This document shows positions 1 to 5,803 of a stretch of DNA of 7,186 nt, piece by piece. A program made the position numbers and the translations under genes. The notes under the pieces are model-generated. The model was not told the DNA's origin and did not search any database. It saw only the letters and a program-made list of their open reading frames with translations. Source of the stretch: Psychrilyobacter sp. (GTDB lineage Bacteria; Fusobacteriota; Fusobacteriia; Fusobacteriales; Fusobacteriaceae); NCBI GenBank assembly GCA_030621995.1, contig JAUXGP010000084.1:1-7186 (forward strand), read 5' to 3'. Each line of letters opens with the position of its first letter. Position 1 is the stretch's first letter.

Positions 1-961
1 ATATAAGGGATAGTCTGAAAGCTTCTATTATACGTGAATAATTTTTCCGACCATAGCTATAAGCTACCAAAGGTTGGAACCCTTGAGCAAACCCAAAGAG
101 TGTAAACATAATAATAGAAACGACACGCATGGCAATCCCTCCAGCAGCAATGGCTGTATCTCCATAAACTTCCAATGCATTGTTGTACACCGCCATGGAT
201 ATACTTACTAAAACTTGTCTGGAAAATGATGGTAATCCTACAATTAAAATACTATAAAAGATAGATTTTTTAAATGAAAGTTTGTTAAAAGATAGCTTTA
301 AAAGACTGAATTTTGAAAAATAATATTTAAATAAAAATAAAGTAGAGATAAACTGTGCAATGACCGTAGCAATGGCAGCTCCCTTTATTCCAAAATCTAA
401 AACAAAGATAAAGATCGGATCTAAAACAATATTTAAAACTGCTCCCAACCCTATGGCATACATACTATATTTACTGTTTCCCTCTGCTCTAATACTATTA
501 TTTAAAACCATATTAATGATGGTGAAAAAAGTACCTAAAATGATAATCAATGTATATGTCTTTGCGTAGGGCAGGATTGTAGGAGTCGCTCCTAAACTTT
601 TTAATATCCATTCCAAATATATCACACCAAAAATAGTCGCGACTACTGAAAGAACGATCCCTAAGACTATTGATATATTAAATGTGATATTTGCACTTTT
701 TTTATCTTGAGCTCCCAGGAATCTGGAGATCATACTCCCTCCACCAACCCCAATCATCTGTCCTAAGGCTGCTATCATCATAAATAAAGGGTAGGAGATA
801 GCAATGGCTCCTATTGCACGGGTATCATTTAACATCCCAACAAATAGTGTATCCACTACATTATATATGGCAGATATCAAAATCCCAACTATGGCAGGGA
901 GTGATAATTTAAGCAGTGCTCTCGGTATTTTTTCCTCTTTAAGTATCCATTCTTTGTTCAT
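1..961 (-). CDS. MATE family efflux transporter (partial, C-terminus beyond window)
   Basis: This is an inner-membrane cation-coupled exporter of the MATE family, probably expelling drugs or cationic metabolites in exchange for Na+ or H+. I translated the minus strand from the ATG at 961-959. It is open for 320 codons to the window edge, against about 450 residues usual for the family, so roughly the last 130 residues are missing. The sequence begins MNKEWILKEEKIPRALLKLS. The typical MATE start follows, with a P22 helix and the segment NVVDTLFVG at 34-42, then GQMIGVGGGSMISRFLGAQD near 67-86. Two further regions resemble MepA-type MATE proteins: IRAEGNSKYSMYAIGLGAVLNIVLDP-like sequence at 157-182, and GFAQGFQPLVAYSYG at 290-304. 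About eight or nine hydrophobic segments are visible. An AAGGAG ribosome binding site (complement of 971-976) lies 9 bases before the start. The gene is divergent from the Crp/Fnr regulator. The family is secure; the substrate cannot be read from sequence. Confidence 0.93.
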   Translation of the reverse strand, partial: MNKEWILKEEKIPRALLKLSLPAIVGILISAIYNVVDTLFVGMLNDTRAIGAIAISYPLFMMIAALGQMIGVGGGSMISRFLGAQDKKSANITFNISIVLGIVLSVVATIFGVIYLEWILKSLGATPTILPYAKTYTLIIILGTFFTIINMVLNNSIRAEGNSKYSMYAIGLGAVLNIVLDPIFIFVLDFGIKGAAIATVIAQFISTLFLFKYYFSKFSLLKLSFNKLSFKKSIFYSILIVGLPSFSRQVLVSISMAVYNNALEVYGDTAIAAGGIAMRVVSIIMFTLFGFAQGFQPLVAYSYGRKNYSRIIEAFRLSLI

Positions 962-1069
962 AATATAATTCTCCTTAAAATTTTAATTTATATAAAAATA
1001 ACATTCAAACTTTCATAAAAGCATCCCTTCTGCAGATAAATTTATTATGAAATATCAGATGCTCAGCAA

Positions 1070-1075
1070 AGTATA
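1070..1075 (-). promoter_or_regulatory. candidate -10 element of the MATE gene promoter
   Basis: On the minus strand, bases 1075 to 1070 read TATACT, matching five of six bases of TATAAT. No good -35 hexamer lies 16-18 bases upstream, because that position is occupied by the palindrome at 1092-1117. If transcription starts 7 bases after the -10 (near 1063), the palindrome centre lies at -41.5, the classic spacing of class II activation by Crp/Fnr proteins. The leader to the MATE start would be about 100 bases. This is a prediction from geometry only. Confidence 0.4.
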
Positions 1076-1091
1076 TAGACAAACTTCAGAT

Positions 1092-1117
1092 AAAACTGTA
1101 GAATATTCTACAGTTTT
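1092..1117. promoter_or_regulatory. perfect 26-bp palindrome, candidate Crp/Fnr operator
   Basis: The arms AAAACTGTAGAAT and ATTCTACAGTTTT are exact reverse complements with no loop, 13 bp each, centred between 1104 and 1105. Read in the CRP frame, the site is TGTAG-N6-CTACA, which keeps the spacing of the E. coli CRP site TGTGA-N6-TCACA and the TGT of each half. It lies between a divergent MATE gene and a Crp/Fnr-family regulator gene, with a TATACT on either side facing outward. A hairpin terminator is unlikely because there is no loop, the stem has only six G/C bases, and no gene ends here. The likely ligand is the regulator encoded at 1161, acting on its own operon and perhaps on the MATE gene. 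That link is inference. Confidence 0.7.
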
Positions 1118-1131
1118 TGATGATTGTGGGG

Positions 1132-1137
1132 TATACT
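1132..1137 (+). promoter_or_regulatory. candidate -10 element of the regulator-nucleoside hydrolase promoter
   Basis: TATACT matches five of six bases of TATAAT. The -35 position 17 bases upstream (1109-1114, TACAGT) is poor and lies inside the right arm of the palindrome, as expected for an activator-dependent or operator-blocked promoter. The predicted start near 1144 puts the palindrome centre at about -40. A second ACTGTA half-site overlaps this -10 at 1135-1140, exactly 40 bases after the one in the palindrome. Confidence 0.5.
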
Positions 1138-1145
1138 GTAAATAA

Positions 1146-1156
1146 GGGGGGGAGGG
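1146..1156 (+). repeat. G7 tract merged with ribosome binding site of the regulator gene
   Basis: Seven consecutive G bases (1146-1152) run straight into AGGG (1153-1156), four bases before the ATG at 1161. The tract provides the Shine-Dalgarno pairing for the regulator. A G7 run is striking because the following gene is only about a quarter G+C. It also starts 2 bases after the predicted transcription start near 1144. No function is shown by the sequence alone. Confidence 0.6.
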
Positions 1157-1160
1157 AAAG

Positions 1161-1817
1161 ATGGGAAAGATGGAAAAGATCATTAAAATTATAGAGGAAA
1201 CTCCACTAAAAGATTTTATTCCTCAAAAATACTTGAACAGATTAAAAATATTGAATCTGTCATCTGGAGAATTTTTTCATTATTCAGAAAAAGAATTGAA
1301 TTCTATTTTTTTTCTTATTGAAGGGATCATCCAGATAAAACAAACGACTCAGGATGGGGTTGATTTAAACTACAGCTTACTGCATAACTTCAATATCATT
1401 GGAGAAAAAAAATTACTCTTTGGAAATGCAGGAGAGGTGGACTTTTATACCATAAGAGATAAAACAAAACTTTTAGAAATTCCATTGGAAGTTGGAATGG
1501 AATTGATTAAAAATGATAAATTTAAAATTTTTCTATTAAAACTTCACTGTGAAAAACTGCATAAATTTGTATGGGATATTTCTATCTTACACTTTATGGG
1601 AGTAAATAAATTTTTAGCACACAATATACTAACCTATTCCACAGAGAATAAGTTTAGATTTAAAAATATGTCCTTTCTCAGTGAAATACTCAGTATTGAT
1701 CGAAAGAGTTTATATAGTGCTATAAAAAAATTAGAGGAACAAAAATTAATAATCAGAGAAAATAAAATCATCAAAATTTTGGATAGAAAAAAACTAGAAG
1801 AATATATTAAAATTTAA
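1161..1817 (+). CDS. Crp/Fnr-family transcriptional regulator (YeiL-like)
   Basis: This 218-residue cytoplasmic DNA-binding regulator has Crp/Fnr architecture. The N-terminal half is a cyclic-nucleotide-binding-type beta barrel, with FFLIEGIIQIK at 50-60 and IIGEKKLLF at 79-87. A dimerisation helix lies around 115-140, and a C-terminal winged helix has its helix-turn-helix at about 170-197. Residues 181-197 align without gaps to E. coli CRP 180-196 (R181 = R180, K182 = E181, S186 = R185; LEEQKLI = LEDQNLI). The only cysteine is C130, so an FNR-type 4Fe-4S cluster is not possible. The RSA phosphate-binding cassette of cAMP binders is also absent after GE 81-82, so the effector is unknown. The ATG at 1161 is preceded by GGGGGAGGG; the Met at 1170 is too far from it. 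The gene lies 22 bp before a nucleoside hydrolase, as E. coli yeiL lies beside rihB. Its base composition, by rough count about 23% G+C, is well below that of its neighbour. Confidence 0.88.
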   Translation: MGKMEKIIKIIEETPLKDFIPQKYLNRLKILNLSSGEFFHYSEKELNSIFFLIEGIIQIKQTTQDGVDLNYSLLHNFNIIGEKKLLFGNAGEVDFYTIRDKTKLLEIPLEVGMELIKNDKFKIFLLKLHCEKLHKFVWDISILHFMGVNKFLAHNILTYSTENKFRFKNMSFLSEILSIDRKSLYSAIKKLEEQKLIIRENKIIKILDRKKLEEYIKI

Positions 1818-1839
1818 AACATATAGTTGGAGGAGACAA

Positions 1840-2802
1840 ATGAAAGGAAAAAAGAAAAAAATCATAATTGATTGTGATCCGGGAATAGATGACAGTCTGG
1901 CTATATTACTGGCCATAAATTCCGAGGAAGTAGACCTGATAGGAATAACTGTAGTCGGTGGAAATGTAGATGCTATGAAATGTGCAGTCAATGCCATTAA
2001 AGTATTGGAGGTCGGAGGAAGGCTGGACATCCCGGTATATCTAGGAGAGTCCAGACCTTTAGTCAGAGAATTAGAAACAGCTGAAGAAACCCACGGAGAG
2101 GGCGGTCTGGGTAAGATAGTGGTTAAAAGAAATGAAAATCATAGATTAATAAAAGAGGGAGCAATAGATTTTTTGCTGGCTAACTCCAATGACTGCCACC
2201 TTATCACCATCGGGCCTATGATAAATCTTGCTCGTGCAGTGCAAAAGGATAAAGAATCTTTCAATAAATTTTTATCTATAACCTCCATGGGAGGAGCGTA
2301 TAAAAGTCATGGGAATTGTTCCCAGGTAGCCGAATTTAATTACTGGGTAGATCCCCATGCAGTACAGATAGTATATGATAACTACGATAAACCTATTACC
2401 ATGGTTGGTCTGGATGTTACAAGAAAATGTGTTCTGACACCAAATTATCGTCAACTCCTAAAATCTATAGATACCCCTGTATCCAATTTTATCTACGATA
2501 TCACAGAATTTTATGTAGATTTCCACTGGGAACAGGAGAGAACTTTGGGCTGTGTGATAAATGACCCGCTGGCTATGGCATACTTTATAGATAATACTTT
2601 GGCAGATGGATTCCACAGTAACTTAGAGATGGTAGTAGAGGGGAATGCCATAGGTCAGTCTATGATCGATGTACAAGGATTTTATAAGAGAAAAGATAAT
2701 GTTTTTGTCCTCACAGAGGTAGACAACATAAGGTTTATGAATATGTTTTTTAAAAGGTTGTTTAAAGGCCATGAAAAAGATATAGATCTGGTGATAAAAT
2801 AA
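1840..2802 (+). CDS. inosine-uridine preferring nucleoside hydrolase
   Basis: This cytoplasmic enzyme probably hydrolyses the N-glycosidic bond of ribonucleosides to a free base and ribose, using a bound Ca2+ (salvage or catabolism). At 320 residues it has normal family length. The Ca2+/ribose signature DCDPGIDD lies at 11-18 with D13, D17 and D18. N42 in GGN follows, then HGEGGLG at 85-91, TIGPMINLARA at 123-133, GN at 158-159, AEFNYWVDP at 164-172 with E165 and N167, and GLDVT at 190-194. The last metal ligand is D242 in NDPLA. The residue before it is N241, where the Crithidia enzyme and E. coli RihA/B/C have histidine (HDP). His85 of the HG motif is kept. Substrate preference cannot be assigned. 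The ATG at 1840 follows GGAGGAG (1829-1835). The gene lies 22 bp after the Crp/Fnr regulator and is probably co-transcribed and controlled by it. Confidence 0.93.
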   Translation: MKGKKKKIIIDCDPGIDDSLAILLAINSEEVDLIGITVVGGNVDAMKCAVNAIKVLEVGGRLDIPVYLGESRPLVRELETAEETHGEGGLGKIVVKRNENHRLIKEGAIDFLLANSNDCHLITIGPMINLARAVQKDKESFNKFLSITSMGGAYKSHGNCSQVAEFNYWVDPHAVQIVYDNYDKPITMVGLDVTRKCVLTPNYRQLLKSIDTPVSNFIYDITEFYVDFHWEQERTLGCVINDPLAMAYFIDNTLADGFHSNLEMVVEGNAIGQSMIDVQGFYKRKDNVFVLTEVDNIRFMNMFFKRLFKGHEKDIDLVIK

Positions 2803-2885
2803 AAAAAGCAACGTGAGGTCAAAAAAAGGCTGTAAAAAGGAAAAGACAGTAGTTTTAGTATATTTATTACAAGGGGTGATGAAAT

Positions 2886-3308
2886 ATGCCGGAGCAGACA
2901 TTTTTAATGATTAAGCCAGACGGTGTCAAAAGAAGGTTAGTAGGAGATATATTGGTTAAACTGGAAAAAAAAGGATTAAAAATAGTCGCCATGAAGATGC
3001 TGCAAATAACAAAGGAGCTGGCAGAAGTCCATTATCAGGAACATCGGGGGAAAAAATTCTATGAGGAGCTGATCAAATTCATTACCTCTGGACCTGTTGT
3101 AGCTATGGTTTTGGAAGGGGAAGGAATTGTAGAAATTATCCGTAATTTTGCAGGAAAAACTAACCCAAAGGAGGCTGACTGTGGTACAATAAGGGGTGAT
3201 TATGCTTTTGACCTGACTCAAAATGTCGTACATACTTCTGATTCTGCAACAAGTGCTAAAAGGGAAATAATTAATTTCTTTGAAAAGACAGAGATTATAG
3301 GTAAATAG
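2886..3308 (+). CDS. ndk: nucleoside diphosphate kinase
   Basis: Ndk transfers the gamma phosphate of ATP to other (deoxy)nucleoside diphosphates through a phosphohistidine, balancing the NTP pools. The 140-residue length is typical. The start [16 protein letters not shown] holds K10 of the nucleotide site; Y50, F59, R86, T92, R103 (in GTIRGDYA, 100-107) and N113 are in place. The phosphorylated histidine is H116 in NVVHTSDS (113-120), where Thr replaces the more usual Gly or Ala after His. C99 stands where many homologues have a different residue before GTIRGD. E127 is conserved. The ATG at 2886 follows AAGGGGTGAT (2871-2880), an extended match to the 16S rRNA 3' end. The gene is 83 bp after the nucleoside hydrolase. 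I see no terminator and no convincing promoter in that gap, so read-through from the upstream operon is possible. Confidence 0.97.
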   Translation: MPEQTFLMIKPDGVKRRLVGDILVKLEKKGLKIVAMKMLQITKELAEVHYQEHRGKKFYEELIKFITSGPVVAMVLEGEGIVEIIRNFAGKTNPKEADCGTIRGDYAFDLTQNVVHTSDSATSAKREIINFFEKTEIIGK

Positions 3309-3343
3309 GAAACTAATAAAAATTATTTTTAGTCTTCTAAAAT

Positions 3344-3372
3344 TTGAGATAAATGTATATTTATGATAAAAT
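3344..3372 (+). promoter_or_regulatory. sigma70-type extended -10 promoter upstream of the CBS-domain gene
   Basis: The -35 hexamer TTGAGA (3344-3349, five of six matches) and the -10 hexamer TAAAAT (3367-3372, five of six) are separated by exactly 17 bases. TG at 3364-3365 sits one base before the -10, giving the extended TGnTAAAAT form. Transcription would start near 3379, leaving a leader of about 22 bases that carries AGGGGTGAT before the ATG at 3401. This is the best promoter in the window and could drive the run of genes through 7133, since later gaps are 26 bp or less. Confidence 0.75.
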
Positions 3373-3400
3373 TATTTAAAATAAATAGGGGTGATTTATT

Positions 3401-3847
3401 ATGAAACAAGTGCGTGATGTGATGAATACAGATTTAATAACAATAGAGGCCAGCCTGACTTTTGATAAGATCTTAAAGATAATGACAGAAAAAGGTGTGG
3501 GTAAACTTCCTGTAATCGATAATGGACAACTAGTAGGAGTGGTTACAAGGGATGATATTTTGGTAAGACAAGAAACTGCTCCCCTCCCTCCGGTACTTGC
3601 CTTTTGGGATCTGCTTATAACTCTTCCAGGAAATAAAGAGTTTAAGAAAAAATTGCAAAAATTATCAGGATATGTTGCAAAAGACATCATGTCTACAGAT
3701 TATTTAGTCGTAAAAAAATCTGATGATCTAGCCGGTGTAGTTACTCAGATAGTAGAACAAAAATATAACTATGCCCTTGTTGTAGAAGAGGATTCTATGG
3801 AGGGTATCATAACAAAAACGGATTTAATTAATAAATGTTTTAAATAG
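3401..3847 (+). CDS. two-CBS-domain protein
   Basis: This is a stand-alone soluble CBS-pair (Bateman) protein of 148 residues. Such modules usually bind AMP, ADP, ATP or related adenine nucleotides and signal energy state, although the partner of a free-standing one is rarely known. CBS motif 1 spans about 4-55, with VRDVM at 4-8, GVGKLPVID at 32-40 and GVVTRDDIL at 46-54. CBS motif 2 spans about 92-146, with VAKDIM at 92-97, YALVVEED at 124-131 and GIITKTDLI at 135-143. A 35-residue linker rich in Pro and aromatics (PLPPVLAFWDLL, 61-72) separates them. The start ATG follows AGGGGTGAT. Its neighbour 26 bp downstream is a CNNM-type membrane protein that has its own CBS pair, so the two may respond to the same nucleotide or interact; that is inference. 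There is no catalytic domain or membrane segment. Confidence 0.92.
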   Translation: MKQVRDVMNTDLITIEASLTFDKILKIMTEKGVGKLPVIDNGQLVGVVTRDDILVRQETAPLPPVLAFWDLLITLPGNKEFKKKLQKLSGYVAKDIMSTDYLVVKKSDDLAGVVTQIVEQKYNYALVVEEDSMEGIITKTDLINKCFK

Positions 3848-3852
3848 AAAAA

Positions 3853-3876
3853 AAGGATGGTGTAAAAAAAACGTTG
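3853..3876 (+). promoter_or_regulatory. atypical translation start: AAGGATGGTG, A8 spacer and TTG codon
   Basis: The Shine-Dalgarno-like AAGGATGGTG (3853-3862) is followed by eight A bases (3864-3871), CG, and TTG at 3874. In this frame no ATG or GTG occurs between the upstream stop TAA at 3841-3843 and the membrane segment of the protein. The ATG at 3857 and the GTG at 3861-3863 vicinity are not usable in frame. TTG is therefore the only reasonable start, with a long spacing of 11 or more bases. Modest translation is expected. Confidence 0.65.
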
Positions 3877-5145
3877 GAAATTTATAGTCAACTTATTTTA
3901 TTGGTGGTATTAATTATTTTATCGGGATTATTTTCAGCTTCTGAAACAGCTCTTACTGCATTTAAAAGTATGGATCTGGAAGAGATTGAAAATACTAATC
4001 CTAAAACAGCAAAATTGTTAAAAAAATGGTTAACTAAACCTAATGAAATCTTAACGGCAATACTTTTAGGAAATAATATTGTAAATATCTTAGCTTCATC
4101 TATTGCAACCGTAGTGACTTTACAAATAATGGGGTCTAAATCCGGGAACGCAGTAGCCGTAGCTACTATATCTATGACAGTTGTAGTCTTGATATTTGGG
4201 GAGATAACTCCTAAAATAGTTGCCAAAACATACTCAAAAAAAATATCGGGAATTGTCATAGGACCTATCTATGTCCTGAGTATTATTGCATTACCTATCA
4301 TAAAATTATTGATGTTTATCACTAAGATCATCAGCAGGATGATGGGAGTAGATATCAAACATGAAAACCTCATGATAACTGAGGAAGAGATCAAATCCTA
4401 TATCAATGTAGGTGAAGCTGAAGGGATAATCGAAGAGGAAGAGAGGGAGATGATCCACTCTATTATAGAGTTTGGTGATACTACTGCAAAGGAGGTCATG
4501 ACTCCCAGAACCTCTATTTTTATGTTAGATGCTGAATCTACAATCGATGAGGTTTGGGATGATATTATACAGAGCGGTTACTCCAGAATACCTGTATATG
4601 GGGAAGATTTAGATGAAATATTAGGAATCCTCTATGTTAAGGATCTCATGATATTAGCTAAAAAAGGAACTACAGATATCCCTATAAAAAATGTATTGAG
4701 GGAGGCATATTTCGTACCTGATACAAAGTCTATAGTGGAGATCCTGAATGAATTTAGAAGTAAACAAGTTCATATGGCCATTGTCCTGGATGAATATGGC
4801 GGAACAGTCGGATTGGCCACTATTGAAGATCTCATTGAGGAGATAATCGGCGAGATAAAAGATGAGTATGACCTTCATGAAGAGGATGAAATTGAAAAAA
4901 TAGGTGAATCAAAATATAGAGTTGATGCACGGATAAATATTGAAGATTTAAATAAAGAATTGGAGTTAAATATCCCTGAATCAGAAGATTATGAAAGTCT
5001 CGGCGGATATATCTTAGATATATTGGGCCGGGTAGCAGAGGTAGAAGATGTAGTGGAGTTAGAAGGTATTAAAATGAAAGTTTTAGAAATCGATAAAATG
5101 AGAGTAGTCAAAATTCTTATAGAGATAAGTGAGGAAAAAAAATGA
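3874..5145 (+). CDS. CNNM/CorC-family membrane protein (DUF21-CBS pair-CorC_HlyC)
   Basis: This is an inner-membrane protein of the CNNM/CorB family, often annotated as hemolysin-like. Bacterial and archaeal members export Mg2+ or protect against excess divalent cations under control of ATP-Mg2+ bound to the CBS pair. Its 423 residues show the full architecture. The DUF21 membrane domain spans about 1-155, with SGLFSASETAL at 17-27, LLGNNIVNI at 64-72 and FGEITPK at 108-114, the polar residues expected of the cation site. An acidic linker around 165-195 (ITEEEIKSYINVGEAEG) follows. A CBS pair covers about 205-328 (VMTPRTSIFML at 208-218, GILYVKDL at 251-258, DEYGGTVGLATIEDL at 306-320). The C-terminal CorC_HlyC domain covers about 345-418 (DARINIEDLN, SEDYESLGGYIL). 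It starts with TTG at 3874 and shares ATGA with the next gene. Mg2+ transport is a family-based expectation, not shown here. Confidence 0.93.
   Translation: MEIYSQLILLVVLIILSGLFSASETALTAFKSMDLEEIENTNPKTAKLLKKWLTKPNEILTAILLGNNIVNILASSIATVVTLQIMGSKSGNAVAVATISMTVVVLIFGEITPKIVAKTYSKKISGIVIGPIYVLSIIALPIIKLLMFITKIISRMMGVDIKHENLMITEEEIKSYINVGEAEGIIEEEEREMIHSIIEFGDTTAKEVMTPRTSIFMLDAESTIDEVWDDIIQSGYSRIPVYGEDLDEILGILYVKDLMILAKKGTTDIPIKNVLREAYFVPDTKSIVEILNEFRSKQVHMAIVLDEYGGTVGLATIEDLIEEIIGEIKDEYDLHEEDEIEKIGESKYRVDARINIEDLNKELELNIPESEDYESLGGYILDILGRVAEVEDVVELEGIKMKVLEIDKMRVVKILIEISEEKK
5135..5145 (+). other. A8 slippery tract at the CNNM/DUF502 ATGA overlap
   Basis: Eight A bases (5135-5142) run into TGA, so the ATGA at 5142-5145 holds both the start of the DUF502 gene and the stop of the CNNM gene. 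In the CNNM frame the tract reads A_AAA_AAA followed by the stop, which is the classic form of a -1 frameshift heptamer. GAGG (5131-5134) just before it is also the ribosome binding site of the DUF502 gene. A -1 slip, or one extra A in the transcript, would join the two proteins in frame. Simple translational coupling is the more likely function. Confidence 0.5.
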
Positions 5146-5786
5146 AAAGAATAAAAAGTTTATTTGCAACAGGATTAATCACTGTTTTACCGGTATTAAT
5201 AACAATCAACATAATGTCATGGATATTTAAATTTTTAAATAATTATTTAAGCCAGAATATTTTTGTAAAAGAGATGACCTCATACCTATTAAAATATGAG
5301 TTTTATTCTAAATTTACAACACAGGTACTGGTTTATATAGTTGCTATAATTATTATTATATTAACGATTATCATTACAGGTCTTGCCATGAGAAATGTAA
5401 TAGGTAAAAGAATAGCAAAAAAAATAGATCTGTTATTTTCTAATATCCCTTTAGTAAAACCTATATACACCACTATTTTGCAGATTAGGCACCTGATGTT
5501 TACTTCAAACACAAAGGCTTATCAAAAAGTAGTTATGATAGAATATCCCAGGAAGGGGATCTATAGTCTGGGGTTTTTAACTAACAGAGAAAATAAACTT
5601 TTTGAAGATATCTTAGGAGGTAAAAAACTGCTCAACATCTTTATACCTACCTCTCCTAATCCTACTTCCGGAATGTTTATAATGGTAGAAGCAGATAATG
5701 TAAAGGAATTAGATATCAAAATTGAAGACGCTGTCAAATTAATAATTTCTGGTGGAGCAATCGTTCCAAAGATCATTAAAAATTAG
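5142..5786 (+). CDS. DUF502 family membrane protein
   Basis: This 214-residue inner-membrane protein belongs to DUF502, a family spread across bacteria and related to plant LIKE-COV proteins; its biochemical role is not established. Two membrane segments are visible, at about 10-29 (ATGLITVLPVLITINIMSWI) and about 61-82, the latter very rich in isoleucine. The family hallmarks are the start F-ATGLITVLPVLIT, IPLVKPIYTTILQI at 102-115, the strand VVMIEYPRKGIYSLGFLT at 130-147, and FIPTSPNPTSGMFIMV at 167-182. ISGGAIVP near the C-terminus (202-209) is also typical. The ATG overlaps the stop of the CNNM gene (ATGA), with GAGG 7 bases upstream, so translation is probably coupled and the two membrane proteins made together. 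A link to divalent cation or envelope homeostasis is suggested only by this arrangement. Confidence 0.9.
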   Translation: MKRIKSLFATGLITVLPVLITINIMSWIFKFLNNYLSQNIFVKEMTSYLLKYEFYSKFTTQVLVYIVAIIIIILTIIITGLAMRNVIGKRIAKKIDLLFSNIPLVKPIYTTILQIRHLMFTSNTKAYQKVVMIEYPRKGIYSLGFLTNRENKLFEDILGGKKLLNIFIPTSPNPTSGMFIMVEADNVKELDIKIEDAVKLIISGGAIVPKIIKN

Positions 5787-5803
5787 AAAATTAGGAGTAT
5801 TAT

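Noticed and set aside
360..569. Plus-strand open frame of 69 codons
   Set aside because: It lies antisense inside the clear MATE gene, has no ribosome binding site, and its sequence resembles no family.
980..1008. Minus-strand promoter TTGAAT-N17-TAAAAT for the MATE gene
   Set aside because: The hexamers match fairly well, but the start would be near 973, inside the AAGGAG ribosome binding site, leaving no usable leader.
1092..1117. Palindrome as a LexA (SOS) box, because it contains CTGT...ACAG
   Set aside because: The E. coli-type LexA box is CTGT-N8-ACAG. Here the gap is 10 bases, and the site fits Crp/Fnr half-site spacing better.
1092..1117. Palindrome as an intrinsic terminator
   Set aside because: There is no loop, the stem is AT-rich, and neither flanking gene ends here; both start here.
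1854..1861. A tract near the 5' end of the nucleoside hydrolase gene as a phase-variation switch
   Set aside because: It encodes the Lys-rich start before the conserved DCDPG motif. Such short A runs are frequent throughout this AT-rich DNA, and nothing singles this one out.
3312..3333. Inverted repeat ACTAA...TTAGT after ndk as a terminator
   Set aside because: The stem is almost all A-T, contains mismatches and has no T run directly after it. At most it is a weak terminator.
3888..4259. Minus-strand open frame of 123 codons opposite the CNNM gene
   Set aside because: It is a mirror of the hydrophobic DUF21 coding region; the plus-strand protein matches its family over the full length.
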